64,000 bases of DNA from Palaemon carinicauda (GCF_036898095.1 NC_090767.1:26033654-26097653), one strand, 5' to 3'; positions 53,538 to 64,000 are shown, numbered from the stretch's first letter. Program-made: numbers and translations. The notes: generated by a model not told the origin, from the sequence alone.

Positions 53538-53595
53538 ATTGGTTATCTCCCTACTCAGATGCTAGCCGACCCATAAGATCCTGCTTTCCTATTGG
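53538..53595 (+). promoter_or_regulatory. Paired CCAAT boxes (ATTGG in sense) upstream of Tigger-2 transposase
   Basis: ATTGG at 53538-53542 and 53591-53595, about 260-315 bp before the ATG, in the same sense orientation as in the other two Tigger-type elements. Confidence 0.4.
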
Positions 53596-53851
53596 TCGGC
53601 AACTATCCCAGCTTGCTTACGCACGGGCGTTCATCTCTCTCTCTCTCTCTCTTTTCGTTCCGACCGCGGTATCATTAACAGACATTGTGTGCTTTCGCTT
53701 GTTTGACGTAGTGTTAATATACAGTACATTCGTACGCCACGTTTTATCGTTATTAAACATTCGTTACTGTGCACTGTACTGTATTAGTGTTTACTATACA
53801 TAGTACTGCATATAACATACATAGTGTATTATATTACGTATTGCTGTAGCC

Positions 53852-55687
53852 ATGGGTCCCAAGAATGTTGCCGAAGGAAAGAAGAAGACGATGATGCTCT
53901 CGATGGAGACGAAACTTGAAATCGTAAAAAAGTACGAGTCTGGTATGCGTTTAAGTGCGATCGCCAAGGAGTATGGCCGGAATCCATCTACGATAGGCAC
54001 CATCCTGAAGCAGAAGGCGGCCATCAAAGCAGCGGCACCTTCTAAGGGCGTCACTATTTTCTCCGATAAGAGAACCCACGTGCATGACGAGATGGAGAGG
54101 GTGCTTCTTATGTGGATCAAAGACAAAGAGATCTCAGGAGATACCATCACTGAGACTACAATTTGCCAGAAGGCCTCCGCCATTTTCGGTGATCTCGTGC
54201 GTTCTCAGGCCGAAGAAGGGGCAGGAGAAGGAACATCCCAGCAGGAACCCCCAGAGTTCAAGGCTTCTCGGGGGTGGTTCGAGAAATTCAAGAAAAGGAC
54301 TGGCATTCATTCAGTGGTACGGCATGGGGAGGCAGCCAGCTCGGACACGAAGGCTGCCGAAGCCTTTGTTAAAACGTTCGACGAGTTGACTCTGCAGGAA
54401 GGCTACAGTTCGCAGCAAGTTTTCAATTGCGACGAAACTGGACTTTTTTGGAAGAAAATGCCTCGTCGGAGGTTCATCACGGAGGAGGAGAAGAGGCTAC
54501 CCGGACATAAGCCAATGAAGGACAGGTTTACCCTTCCTTTTTGTGCAAATGCCAGTGGGGACTGCAAGATAAAGCCCCTGCTGGTGTACCATTCAGAAAA
54601 TACCCGAGCCTTCAAAGCCCACAAAGTCATCGAGGAGAACCTTTCCGTGATGTGGAGGGCGAATGCTAAAGCCTGGGTAACGAGGCAACTTTTCATTGAT
54701 TGGGTGAATGTCTACTTTGGTTCGACTGTCCGAAAATATTTGGAAGAAAAGCGCCTCCCTATGAAATGTCTCCTGGTGTTGGACAATGCTCCAGCTCACC
54801 CTCCTGGCCTCGAGGAATATCTTCTGGCCGAGTATTCCTTCATAAAGGTCCTATATATACCGCCTAACACCACCCCTCTCCCCCAGCCCATGGACCAGCA
54901 AGTTATTTCAAATTTAAAAAAATTGTACACGAAGCATCTCTTCCAGAGATGTTTCCAAGTCACAGAGAATACAAACCTCACTCTGCGTGAATTCTGGAAA
55001 GATCACTTTAATATCTTGATATGCCTCAAACTCATCGATCTCGCTTGGCAGGAAGTTTCGAGGCGTACCCTGAACTCATCTTGGAGGAAGCTGTGGCCTG
55101 ATGCTCTGTCTGCACGAGACTTCGAGGGGTTCGGGAAGCCGGGAGGCGAAGCCGAGATTGTTGACGATCCTGAACCCATTCAGCAGTCTGAGGTGGCTGA
55201 CATCGTACATCTTGGTACGTCCATGGGGCTGGAAGTTAGCGCCGAGGATATAGATGAACTTATCGAGGAGCACCACGAGGAGTTGACGACGGACGACCTG
55301 AAGGAGTTGGAGACGATGCAAGTGAGTGTTGTTCAAGAGCAGTTCTCTAGCGGTGATGAGGAGGATGTTACACCTTTGAAAACGGCAGACATTAAGGAAA
55401 TTCTCGCATGTTTCCATAAAATGGCAGACTACGTCGAAAAGGAACATCCAGTAAAAGTTTATACCAACCGTGCGCTTCAACACTGCAATGACGTTTGCCT
55501 AACGCATTTTAGAAATGTGTTGAAAAGTAGGCAGAAACAAGCTTCAATGAATAGTTTCTTATTAAAGAGGACAGCGGTATTAGTAGGCCAAGACGAAGGT
55601 GAAAGTGAAGAAAAGAAACAGAAAAGAGGAAGTGATGAAGAATTAGAAGGTGAAAGTAAAGAAAAGAAACAGAAAAAAAGAAAGTGA
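53852..55687 (+). CDS. Tigger-2 transposase (611 aa)
   Basis: An uninterrupted 611-residue frame from ATG 53852 to TGA 55687. The N-terminal CENP-B/psq helix-turn-helix is at about 14-56 (SAIAKEYGRNPSTIGTIL), a second CENP-B-type domain at about 70-160 (SRGWFEKFKKRTGIHSVVRH), and a DDE core at about 185-400 with D194 (NCDETGLFW), D311 (LVLDNAPAH) and D348 (QPMDQQ). An acidic segment and a lysine-rich end (KKQKKRK) that could act as a nuclear signal follow. Only about the domain skeleton is shared with Tigger-1, so the two are different families. No lesions are visible. Confidence 0.95.
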   Translation: MGPKNVAEGKKKTMMLSMETKLEIVKKYESGMRLSAIAKEYGRNPSTIGTILKQKAAIKAAAPSKGVTIFSDKRTHVHDEMERVLLMWIKDKEISGDTITETTICQKASAIFGDLVRSQAEEGAGEGTSQQEPPEFKASRGWFEKFKKRTGIHSVVRHGEAASSDTKAAEAFVKTFDELTLQEGYSSQQVFNCDETGLFWKKMPRRRFITEEEKRLPGHKPMKDRFTLPFCANASGDCKIKPLLVYHSENTRAFKAHKVIEENLSVMWRANAKAWVTRQLFIDWVNVYFGSTVRKYLEEKRLPMKCLLVLDNAPAHPPGLEEYLLAEYSFIKVLYIPPNTTPLPQPMDQQVISNLKKLYTKHLFQRCFQVTENTNLTLREFWKDHFNILICLKLIDLAWQEVSRRTLNSSWRKLWPDALSARDFEGFGKPGGEAEIVDDPEPIQQSEVADIVHLGTSMGLEVSAEDIDELIEEHHEELTTDDLKELETMQVSVVQEQFSSGDEEDVTPLKTADIKEILACFHKMADYVEKEHPVKVYTNRALQHCNDVCLTHFRNVLKSRQKQASMNSFLLKRTAVLVGQDEGESEEKKQKRGSDEELEGESKEKKQKKRK

Positions 55688-56436
55688 TGAAGAAGTAGAA
55701 GAGATTTAGAAAATATGAAAAACGTAAAGTTATAAAAAAGCAAAAAAAAAATTCAATTTTAAGTTTTATGTTACCGTTAAGTGTTAAAGTAATTTTTTCT
55801 TTCATTTTATAGTTTTCCATATGTAATGTTAAGTGTTAATTATTTCTGCCATTTTTTTTATTTCGTAAAGTTTAAGTGTTAATGTGTTAAGTGTGTAAAT
55901 TACTGTACGTAGTCTGTCACTTGTTACGTTTTCTGCCTTATGCCATCCTCCTCTGCCGCGACTTCGCTATCGGACATCGTCTCAATCAAAAGGCAAGTTT
56001 CAACTTTTTTGTTACACTAATTAACTGTAACCTTTTTTTCAGAGTATCAATCCTTAATTTAGGTGTACGTACAGGTAACAATACACCCTCACTTATCCAA
56101 ATGCTTTACATACAGTACCGTAACTTTTATACAGTAGTAAAGAAAACGGGCCGTTTTCTTAGGGCTTGGGGGGGATAACTAGGCTATAACTACATTATTG
56201 AATAATCTCATGGTGGTTTCTGGAATAGATTAGGCTGTTTTTAACGGTTGGGTTAATTATTGAATGATAGAAATGGCTGCATTGCATGTTTATTACTACA
56301 GTTTAGCGTGTTTATGGAAGAAAAGGTGTCTTCTCGTAAGGCTTGGAACGGATTAGGCTATTTACATGTCAAACGAGACTCAGGATACGAAACCGTATCC
56401 TGAACGGATTACTTTCGTATCTTGAGGCATCACTGT

Positions 56437-57253
56437 AGCTCATTTCCCCAATGGTGCCACGTCTACTAAAATCAGCAATCACCTTCGATCATATTTCTCG
56501 CGTTGGGGAGCCCCGGAACAAATATCAACTGACGGAGGTACGAACATGGCCAGTGAGGAGATGGAGGCCTTCTTCAGGAGATGGGGAGTCAAGGTCCGGC
56601 TGTCGTCGGCCCAGTATCCCCAGTCTAACGGCAGGGCAGAAGCAGCTGTCAAATCGGCAAAGAGGCTACTCCGAGAAAACACGTTAAAGGGTGGAGCTCT
56701 TGAGTCGGACAAAACGGCCCTGGCGATACTTCAGTATCTGAACACGCCTCTCAGGGAGATTAGCAAGTTGCCATCTCAGCTTGCAACGGGTCGCCAGCTG
56801 CACGATGGGGTACCGACGGCCAGGAGACACCTGTTAGTAGACAGACACTGGAGGCAAACGATACGTCGAAGGGAGTTACAAGTGGCAAGGTCGCAGGAGG
56901 TGATGCGCATCCCTGGCACTACCAAAAGACTGCCGCCCATCGAACTAGGTACCCATGTACACATACAAAACCAAGCTACCAAGCAGTGGGATAGAACGGG
57001 CATAGTAACGGAAACAAAGCCCCATCGTCAGTACACCGTCAAGCTCAACGGGAGCGGCAGGCTATCAAAAAGGAATAGACGACACCCGAGAGTCATCGCT
57101 CCGCCCCCTGGCACGCCCGTGTCTCAGCACGGGACCTCCGCAAGCCATACCCCGACAGAACAGGTAACACACCCCATACAGGAGCCCAACGTCGTTAGTA
57201 GGCCGAGAAGGGCCGCCGGTAAACCCAAGTGGCTCAAAGACTTTGCAGAATGA
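56437..57253 (+). pseudogene. Ty3/gypsy-type integrase, C-terminal part
   Basis: The frame starts right after Tigger-2 (NGATSTKISNHLRSYFSRWG) and continues with GAPEQISTDGGTNMASEEM (second catalytic aspartate) and QYPQSNGRAEAAVKSAKRLL (catalytic glutamate), followed by a C-terminal domain (LGTHVHIQNQATKQWDRTG) and a basic tail. The zinc-binding N-terminus, the first aspartate and all upstream pol are missing. Integrases of this class insert LTR retrotransposon DNA. There are no stops over about 235 residues, so the fragment looks young. Confidence 0.85.
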
Positions 57254-57444
57254 TGTTATCATCTTTTGTATGTAATTGCATCAGGAATTGACATTTCTTT
57301 CCAGAGAATTTATGTATTTATTTTGTTTTTATGTATGTATCAAAAAGTTAGCTTTAATTTTGTTTTTTCTCATTTCTCATTGATTTAGTGACATTTCCCC
57401 CTTTCATTTTTTTACCACGTATAAGTATAATCTTGACGGGGGTA

Positions 57445-57573
57445 TGTACGATATGTTTTTCGGCCATGCGCTGCCGAGCATGCATCTGCATACGCTGTTG
57501 CGAGTCAGTTGACTCTTGAGTATCTTGTAATAAAGTGTGGTCTCGAGGACGTTGTCTCATTGCAAACCCAACA
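57445..57573 (+). repeat. Possible gypsy 3' LTR (short)
   Basis: After the integrase, a purine run (GACGGGGGTA) is followed by a TG...CA block ending CAAACCCAACA and containing AATAAA at 57529. This is the expected polypurine tract and LTR position. At 129 bp it is short, and no second LTR is in the window. Confidence 0.35.
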
Positions 57574-58753
57574 TGAAGTGATTTCTTTCGTGAAGCGAGT
57601 CGCCTTTTACATGTTAATAGCCTAATTCGTTCAAGACCCTAAAAAAACACCATATTAAATACTTATAAAAAGGATATGAACAACCAAACAGTACTAAATA
57701 TATGAAAAATACTGTATTTTGATCATTTAGTAATAAATTAATAGATAATCTGAAAAATAAGTGTTAATTAGAGCAAACAGTAAAAATACAGTAAAAAAAA
57801 TGTAGAACCTTACCTTTGGAGTGAGGCAATGTCTGAAAGAGAAGTGCGGGTCGGTAGAGGAGGCTGGAAACGGCAGAAAACGTAAACACTTAATTTTACA
57901 AAATAGATTTATTAATGACAGGAAACATCAACGCTTAATTTTAGGAAATGCATCTACAAATGGCAGGAAATATCAAAACTCAACTTTACGATAAACTTGA
58001 AATAATTTTTTTTTCCCTTCTATATTTTTTTTTTCTTTTACTTTACATTTTTTGTTTTCTAAATCTAGTTACACTACGTATTTCCTTCATCAATGCCACT
58101 TCCGTTTCTTAGCTGGCGCTTGGTCTGCTTCTACCAAAGGCCTCTTACTAATATATTTGTCCAAAGAAACTTGTTTCTGCCTGCTTCTTAAAATTTTCCA
58201 GAGCACACTTAACCGCATGCCAGCCTCGTATTTCTTGATTATTTCCATCTTCATATCCATGGAAAAAACATCCTCTTCTTTTCCCTTGACATCAGCGCCT
58301 TTCTTGAGACCGATGGCTAATGATGTATCGTAAGTATCACACACAATAACAGTACGTACTGTAAAATTGTTACAAAAGCAAAAAAACACAAACACTAAGT
58401 CAATGCGTACGATACCGATGCCGGAACAGGAAGACATAGGAACGCCGATGCGTAGATGCACGATGGTATACAGTACAGTAGATGACGACCAATAGGAGAG
58501 CAGGATCTCATGGTGGTAACTACCATCCGAGTAGGAAGATAACCAATGGGAACGGAGGAGGATGGTAGCGAGTTTACGGGCTGGCAGCGCGCGAATTTTA
58601 AAACCTATCTCCGATACGGTCGGCCTCCCACTTCATACCGCCTTTCATTGTCCGATACATTTTTCATGATCCGAGTCGTAAAATTCTTTGCATCTCCTTT
58701 CGTGAAGTGAAAATTTCATAAGCCGATTCTTCCATAGCTAGAGGTTTGACTGT
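57574..58753 (-). mobile_element. Non-autonomous Tigger relative, internally deleted
   Basis: The right end is CATAGCTAGAGGTTTGACTG (58734-58753) next to TA, a Tigger-type terminus. The - strand frame at 58461-58090 fuses a transposase N-terminal piece (MDMKMEIIKKYEAGMRLS, like Tigger-2 MSMETKLEIVKKYESGMRLS) directly to a C-terminal piece (ILRSRQKQVSLDKYISKRP, like LKSRQKQASMNSFLLKR), so the whole DDE core is deleted. The left terminus is not clear. Paired CCAAT boxes at 58489 and 58543 lie upstream of the start. Confidence 0.75.
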
Positions 58754-59477
58754 ATGCACATCTTGGGTGATAGAACTTGAGGTAGACGTAGGTAATGTAA
58801 AATCTGCAGCAAGAAAGCAGGCCTAATGTGAAGAAGAAAGAAGAGAGTCTGGCGACACATACAACACCAGGTCCCAACATCAGGAACTGCCAACATATAT
58901 GGAATTTATTCCTTTTCCATTGCATACGGGCAAAATTTCAATCGTTGGTTGTGATAACAGACAAGCTTTGGCAATAAAAAAAAAACACTTAGAATAATGT
59001 ACACTGTAGCAGTCTCAATTCATTTCTACTTGCATCGACTGCATGAATTCAGGCGCACTACCTTCATGCAGCTGTGGCAAGCCATACTATTCTGTATTTT
59101 ATGGACACAAAGCTTTCTTGAATCCATGTCATTCTTCACCATTCTCACAGGTATAGGTCAGCACGACAGGTAGATTGCAGCAGCTGATTTATGCTCCTTA
59201 GTACTGCTTACACTATAAGTGCTGTCAGTGTCATTCGTAGAGTTTGCCGCCAAAAATCCTAGGTTGCAATCGCTCCCGAGAACCATCAGCACTACGAAAC
59301 GTATCACATGACTTAAACATTTGCCTCTTCATCTAATAATCACCAAGGGCAACCACAAGCTTACGCAACAGCATATATGCAGAAAGAACGCATGACCAAT
59401 TAGGCCGACTGAATTCACAATCCGACATCAACCAAGTTTACATGAAGCAATTGTTGGATTTTGAGTTACAGACTGGA
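58754..59477. other. Unassigned, no gene recognised
   Basis: Possibly the 3' untranslated region of the putative exon at 59478-59778 (reading on -). Nothing else is supported. Confidence 0.35.
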
Positions 59478-59778
59478 TTAGAACTTCTTGAAGAACTGTA
59501 GTAACAAAGACTCTAAGAAGGATGGGTGGCGCCACTCAAAGTCGGCCATCAGTGAGTCGAGTACTGTCCTCAGAAACCGTTTGAAGTTCCGTAACAGCAC
59601 TGTCTCTCCTATAGGTAGAGAAACGTTAAGAGTGGTGCGATCAACCTCTTGGTTTTGCAGCGAAAAAGTTGCACTGGAAAAGGAAGAACTTTCTAAGGAG
59701 AAAATGCAGACGAGAAAAAGTAATGCGCCCTTCCCTGTCACTCGGCAGTCATAGAAAGACTTTCCTCCAACACAGTGT
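59478..59778 (-). CDS. Putative terminal exon, unknown protein
   Basis: On -, an acceptor-like AATTAATTTTCCTTAG precedes an open frame that ends in TAA at 59478. It encodes SLQNQEVDRTTLNVSLPIGE, then a leucine/phenylalanine-rich helix-like end (LLRNFKRFLRTVLDSLMADF) closing in QFFKKF. The composition and lack of low complexity look like a real protein C-terminus, and it does not resemble any element in the window. I do not recognise the family. It could equally be a chance frame of about 100 codons. Confidence 0.35.
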
Positions 59779-60421
59779 CTAAGGAAAATTAATTTTCCAA
59801 GTTGAATTGATGTCGCCACTACCATAACAAGGGAAAAGACAGCAAAAGTAAAGCTGTCACACAGTTAGGAAGCAGATTATAAGCGATTGTACGAGCAACT
59901 ATCACACAGTTACCATAATCAGGAAGGAAACAAAATCCTGCATCTTCCATTAAAACATTTACATACATCGATCTCGACAAAACCATCATATAAAAGAAAA
60001 ACAAAAAATTATAACCAGATGAAAACAATGGAAATACATCTATACTATCCGGCGGCTGAAACAAAATGGCTGAAAATAAACTCAAATCAATGAACAAAGG
60101 ATTTGTATTCATGTGGGAAAAATCAGGCATGGATATTAAACTTTCTTAATAAGGAATTACATTTGGGAACTAAGTCGTAATATCATGACAAAGCTTCTAT
60201 AGCCATAGAGACTAATTTCCACCAACCTAGCCGCTTCATAGCCGAGCCAAGGTTTAGGTCTGGAGACTAAACCCCTTTTAGTTTAGTAAATCAACTTTGG
60301 CTCTCACTATGCAGAAAGCTCCTGGTTTTACATTACAATTTATCATTATCAATTATTAGCTATTGTAGGCACAACGAGTTAATTTGCCCTATAAAAATGT
60401 TCCAAATAAAATTTAAGAGTA
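59779..60421. other. Unassigned, AT-rich
   Basis: No gene, RNA or array recognised. It may be intronic if the neighbouring exon is real. Confidence 0.4.
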
Positions 60422-60765
60422 CAGTGATACCTCTACATACTATCCTAATTTGTTCCAGAAACTGCTTCGTATGTTAAAACGATCGTATGTTGGAGCAAAT
60501 ATTCCCATAAGAATACATGGTACTTGATTTAACTCGTTCCTCAGCCTAAAAACCCATAATAACTCCTAAATAAATTAATACAATATAATAAATACATATA
60601 AATCTAAAAAAAGAATAATAATAATGAAATAATAAATAAAAAAGGGATTTTAATGTAACACTTTACCTTAGCGACAGGCCGGCGCAGGTGTAGGGACTGC
60701 TAGGCAGGAGACGGAAGATCAGCGAGGAGGTAGGGACGGTGACTTTGTACGTTGGCTTTAATACC
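60422..60765 (+). mobile_element. Tigger-type DNA transposon, left-end fragment
   Basis: It starts TACAGTGATACCTCTACATAC, close to the Tigger-2 end (CAGTGATACCTCTGGATACG), with repeats of CGTATGTT. No transposase and no right terminus were found. A GAA run follows at 60768-60790. Confidence 0.6.
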
Positions 60766-60954
60766 CCAAGAAGAAGAAGAAGAAGAAGAAGACGATTTAT
60801 TTAAACGAAATTATCACTTTTTGAGGAGTTAAGTTTTGCTCCTTATTATATTCGATATCATATATTTCAAATTTGAATGTTTATACCTTTATTGTACTTA
60901 TATAATTATGTATATTATAAAACCTTTACATAGACTTGAAACTTTTTTTGCAAG

Positions 60955-61060
60955 GGAAAAGGAGAGACTGACATCTTCCGGCAATCACTGCCAGACCACA
61001 AAGACTAAAAGGGCTGCCCAAAGGCATGAGCCCGGGTCTTACACAAGGTAAGGCAATCTA
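60955..61060. repeat. Interspersed repeat fragment
   Basis: CTTCCGGCAATCACTGCCAG to GGTCTTACACAAGGTAAGG, with a short CAGA run, resembles decayed SINE or LINE sequence. The assignment is weak. Confidence 0.3.
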
Positions 61061-61163
61061 TACAGACAGACAGACAGACTAAAAGGAAAATCTTACACAG
61101 AGCCAATTCTTAACCATGTTATGTGCATTTGTGTCCAACTGACCGCTTTCGTCACTGGCATAC

Positions 61164-61166
<3 letters not shown>

Positions 61167-61227
<61 letters not shown>
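61167..61227. repeat. (GA)n
   Basis: About 30 GA units. Confidence 0.97.
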
Positions 61228-61230
<3 letters not shown>

Positions 61231-61714
61231 GAAGAAAAGAAGAAAGAATATAAACAAGGCAGAAGGATATAAAGTAAGTGTTTACAGTGAGCCACGAAGT
61301 GCAATAACAGTACTAACCACATATGTGACTTAATAAATAATTGGTTTTTCGTATTTAATCAAGAGAAAAATATCAGCTTAATAGAAAAATTGTTTCTCTT
61401 CATACATGAATCATATATTTCCAACTGGCTGTGTTATGTTCATACATTTCTAACCATTTGATATTATAGGAAAAACAATTGATTTTATAGATATTTTATA
61501 AGTCATGGATGAAACCAACTACCAAAATGAGCTACAGGAAGATGATTATTAAAAAAAATTACACTGGAAGGAAAAATGCAATAAACTGGGACTTTGTAGT
61601 CGCCTGGAAATTTAGATTCAAATCAGATCATATGATTTCTCGAGACGACTTAAAAGTTTGCGAGAAATTAAACAATCGTATAAAGAGAAGAATTTGTGTT
61701 AATAGTTCGGTACC
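61228..61714. other. Unassigned, AT-rich
   Basis: Nothing recognised apart from a 69-codon frame (61509-61718) without a domain. Confidence 0.45.
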
Positions 61715-62876
61715 GTAGGCAAGTAGGTAGGTAGGTAGGTAGGCAAGTAGGTAGGTAGGCAAGTAAGAAGGTAGGCAAGTAAGAAGGTAGGCAAGTAAGA
61801 AGGTAGGCAAGTAGGTGGGTAAGAAGTTAGTATGTAATTAGGTAGGTAGGTAGGCAAGTAGGTAGGCAAGTAGGTAGGTAGGCAAGTAGGTAGGTAGGTA
61901 GGTAGGTAGGTAGGTAGGTAGGTAATAAGTTAGTAGGTAGGTAGGTAGGTAGTTGGTTGGTAGGTAGGTAGTTGGTAGGTAGGTAGTTGGTAGGTAGGTA
62001 GGTAGGTAATAAGTTAGTAGGTAGGTAGGTAGGTAGTTGGTTGGTAGGTAGGTAGTTGGTAGGTAGGTAGTTGGTAGGTAGGTAGGCAAGTAGGTAGGTA
62101 AGTATGTAATTAGGTAGGTAGGTAAGTAGTTAGTTGGTAGGTAGGTAAGCAAGTAGGTAGTTGGTAGGTAGGTAGTTGGTAGGTAGGTAGGCAAGTAGGT
62201 AGTTGGTAGGTAGGTAAGCAAGTAGGTAGTTGGTAGGTAGGTAGTTGGTAGGTAGGTAGGCAAGTAGGTAGTTGGTAGGTAGGTAGGCAAGTAGGTAGTT
62301 GGTAGGTAGGTAGTTGGTAGGTAGGTAGGCAGGTAGGTAGGCAAGTAGGTAGGTAAGTATGTAATTAGGTAGGTAGGTAAGTAATTAGGTAGGTAGGTAA
62401 GTAGTTAGTTGGTAGGTAGGTAGTTGGTAGGTAAGTAGGCAAGTAGGTAGGTAAGTATGTAATTAGGTAGGTAGGTAAGTAATTAGGTAGGTAGGTAAGT
62501 AGGTAGGTAGGTAGGTAGGTAGGTAGTTGGTAGGTAGGTAGGTAGTTGGTAGGTAGGTAGGTAGTTGGTAGGTAGTTGGTAGGTAGGTAGTTGGTAGGTA
62601 GGTAGGCAAGTAGGTAGGTAAGTATGTAATTAGGTAGGTAGGTAAGTAATTAGGTAGGTAGGTAAGTAGTTAGTTGGTAGGTAGGTAGGCAAGTAGGTAG
62701 TTGGTAGGTAGGTAGGTAAGTATGTAATTAGGTAGGTAAGTATGTAATTAGGTAGGTAAGTAGGCAAGTAGGTGGGTAAGCAAGTAGGTAGGTAGGTAGG
62801 CAGACAGGGAGGTAGGTAGGTAGACATGTCAGTAGGTAGGTAGGTAGAGAAGTATGTAGGAAGGTAGGTAGGTATT
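61715..62876. repeat. GGTA-type satellite, about 1.16 kb
   Basis: A tetranucleotide array GGTA/GTAG interrupted by TTGG, GCAA and ATGTAATTAG variants. Larger blocks recur: GGTAGGTAATAAGTTAGTAG at about 61919 and 61998 (79-bp period), and AAGTATGTAATTAGGTAGGT at about 62101, 62355, 62453 and 62620. Frames on - give Leu-Pro-Thr-Tyr repeats that are not genes. Confidence 0.95.
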
Positions 62877-63744
62877 ATATCAGTCATATATAAACTATGA
62901 AGAGAGACTTGAGTTAACATGAAAACTCAAAGTAATTCTCTTCAATATTTGCAATTTGAAACAATATATAAAAAAGGATGATTATCAAATCCTTAATATT
63001 CTTTGCAATATTCACAAACTATCAACATCATCACTAGTTTCACCATCAACACTTTCACAATATTTCACAACCTCTGCGATGTTTCTCTGCTTTTCCTAAC
63101 ATTATTATGAGTAAAACACCTTTAATTACTTACGTGATTAACTATGAACACTATAATGCACTATCTCAAAATGTATGATGTATGATGTATGCCAGAAGCC
63201 CACCAAAGTCTTCCAGTCAGACAAAACTGGAAAGTAAAACTGGAAGACCACAAGACTATTCTCAAGGTTTTGTCAGCCAATCAGAGACAAGCACCAGACA
63301 GAGGTTTCAAATGCTGTCCTCCCATTGGCTGAGATCATTTGAAGACTTAACTATCCAACAAGATCATTAAGGTGTTGACAGAACTGAGAATAAATTTCTT
63401 GAATAAATATCCATTAATGTGTCAAGCTTGAAAACACAAATGTCTTCATTTGACCAATTTGAACTGAGATTAGGGGACTACATTGTCACCTCTATAAACG
63501 AAACTGCAATATAGAGTGGTTCAGAAGGAAATAAATGGAATATTCAAATAGTTATACAGTAAGTTAATCAAATACAGTTGAATTTTGATAATTTGTTAAC
63601 ATTCCCGGCACGAGGGTTCTGTGTTCATAAGTTATATCATTAAAGGAAAATAATGCGAAGTATCATTTGATGTAACGAAATACAAATAACGGTTTTATTA
63701 TGTCACTTTTGACATTTTCACATTCATAACAGAACTAGGTCAGG
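62877..63744. other. Unassigned, includes an inverted CCAAT pair
   Basis: No gene recognised. CAGCCAATCAG (CCAAT 63277-63281) and CCATTGGCTGAG (ATTGG 63324-63328) face each other 42 bp apart, which could be part of a promoter or a small palindromic element. Confidence 0.35.
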
Positions 63745-63895
63745 CTATAGGTACACCTTGTCTTACCTTGGGTGGAGAGGGGGTTGGTTGCTAATCCTAT
63801 GTATATATGGTCAATCTCCAGGACATTGTCCTGCTTGATAGGGCAATATCACTGTCCCTTGCCTCTGCCATTCATGAGCGCCTTTTAAATCTTTA
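63745..63895 (+). repeat. SINE-family fragment
   Basis: GGTCAATCTCCAGGACATTG and CTTGCCTCTGCCATTCATGA match the body of the SINE at 21921-22215 in the same orientation. Confidence 0.65.
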
Positions 63896-64000
63896 ATCAA
63901 AATTTCACAATTGGGCTTCTCTTGCTACGGCTAAGAAATGTTATTGAAATGGAACCCAAACCTGCTTCATGGAATGTGGGGTTGTCTTCATAATTGTGTG

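Larger units (their letters stand above)
53328..56435 (+). mobile_element. Tigger-2, pogo/Tigger-type DNA transposon, full length
   Basis: A 3,108-bp element with inverted ends CAGTGATACCTCTGGATACG (53328) and its imperfect complement CGTATCTTGAGGCATCACTG (ending 56435), flanked by TA on both sides. GGATACGAAA-type sub-repeats recur within each end. It contains one intact transposase. It lies at the boundary between C2 (left) and a gypsy integrase fragment (right). Confidence 0.95.

Noticed and set aside
61838..62344. 168-codon Leu-Pro-Thr-Tyr frame on -
   Set aside because: Translation of a GGTA satellite, not a gene.

Overview
This is a eukaryotic, repeat-dominated window, most likely from a decapod or other malacostracan crustacean. 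The reasons are the many DIRS-type retroelements, long (TA)n, (GA)n and (TAA)n arrays, an abundant repeat ending in (ATT)n, and split exons of a host gene. The species call is an inference. There are no bacterial-style operons, rRNA genes or CRISPR arrays.

Host gene content is small. Three phase-compatible exons on the + strand (6477-6604, 7662-7883, 8612-8875) encode part of a WD-repeat protein that matches Elongator subunit 2 (ELP2). The gene then runs into a transposon-filled interval and no later ELP2 exon was recognised. One possible, unidentified terminal exon lies on the - strand at 59478-59778.

Most of the window is DIRS elements (retrotransposons with a tyrosine recombinase, YR). 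I label three groups locally. DIRS-A: 1-1375 (+), 2030-5685 (+), a 5' fragment at 9039-11440, and a near-complete copy at 31974-39614 (-). DIRS-B: B1 at 11441-20588 (+, 5' end missing) and B2 at 22349-31061 (+). DIRS-C: C1 at 39694-46110 (-) and C2 at about 50040-53325 (-). Each codes in order for gag, reverse transcriptase (RT), RNase H, a methyltransferase-like region and an overlapping YR, between inverted termini. Every copy carries lesions. Near the 3' end of several copies an internal complementary region (ICR) reads as the reverse complement of the element's own joined ends, so the termini can be placed almost to the base. For C1 an unoccupied copy of the target lies next to the insertion and shows a crossover at a shared AAAAA.

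Two intact pogo/Tigger-type DNA transposons are nested among these. Tigger-1 (15390-19355, transposase on the - strand) sits inside a (TA)n array in the 3' part of B1. Tigger-2 (53328-56435, transposase on +) sits where DIRS-C2 meets a Ty3/gypsy integrase fragment (56437-57253). An internally deleted Tigger relative follows at 57574-58753. The rest is a gypsy gag relic (about 47.5-48.2 kb), LINE fragments, a tRNA-derived SINE, a 36-bp minisatellite (21.5-21.9 kb) and a 1.1-kb GGTA-type satellite (61.7-62.9 kb). Apart from ELP2, the functional story is element biology: nested insertion, template-switched or recombined chimeras, and decay.
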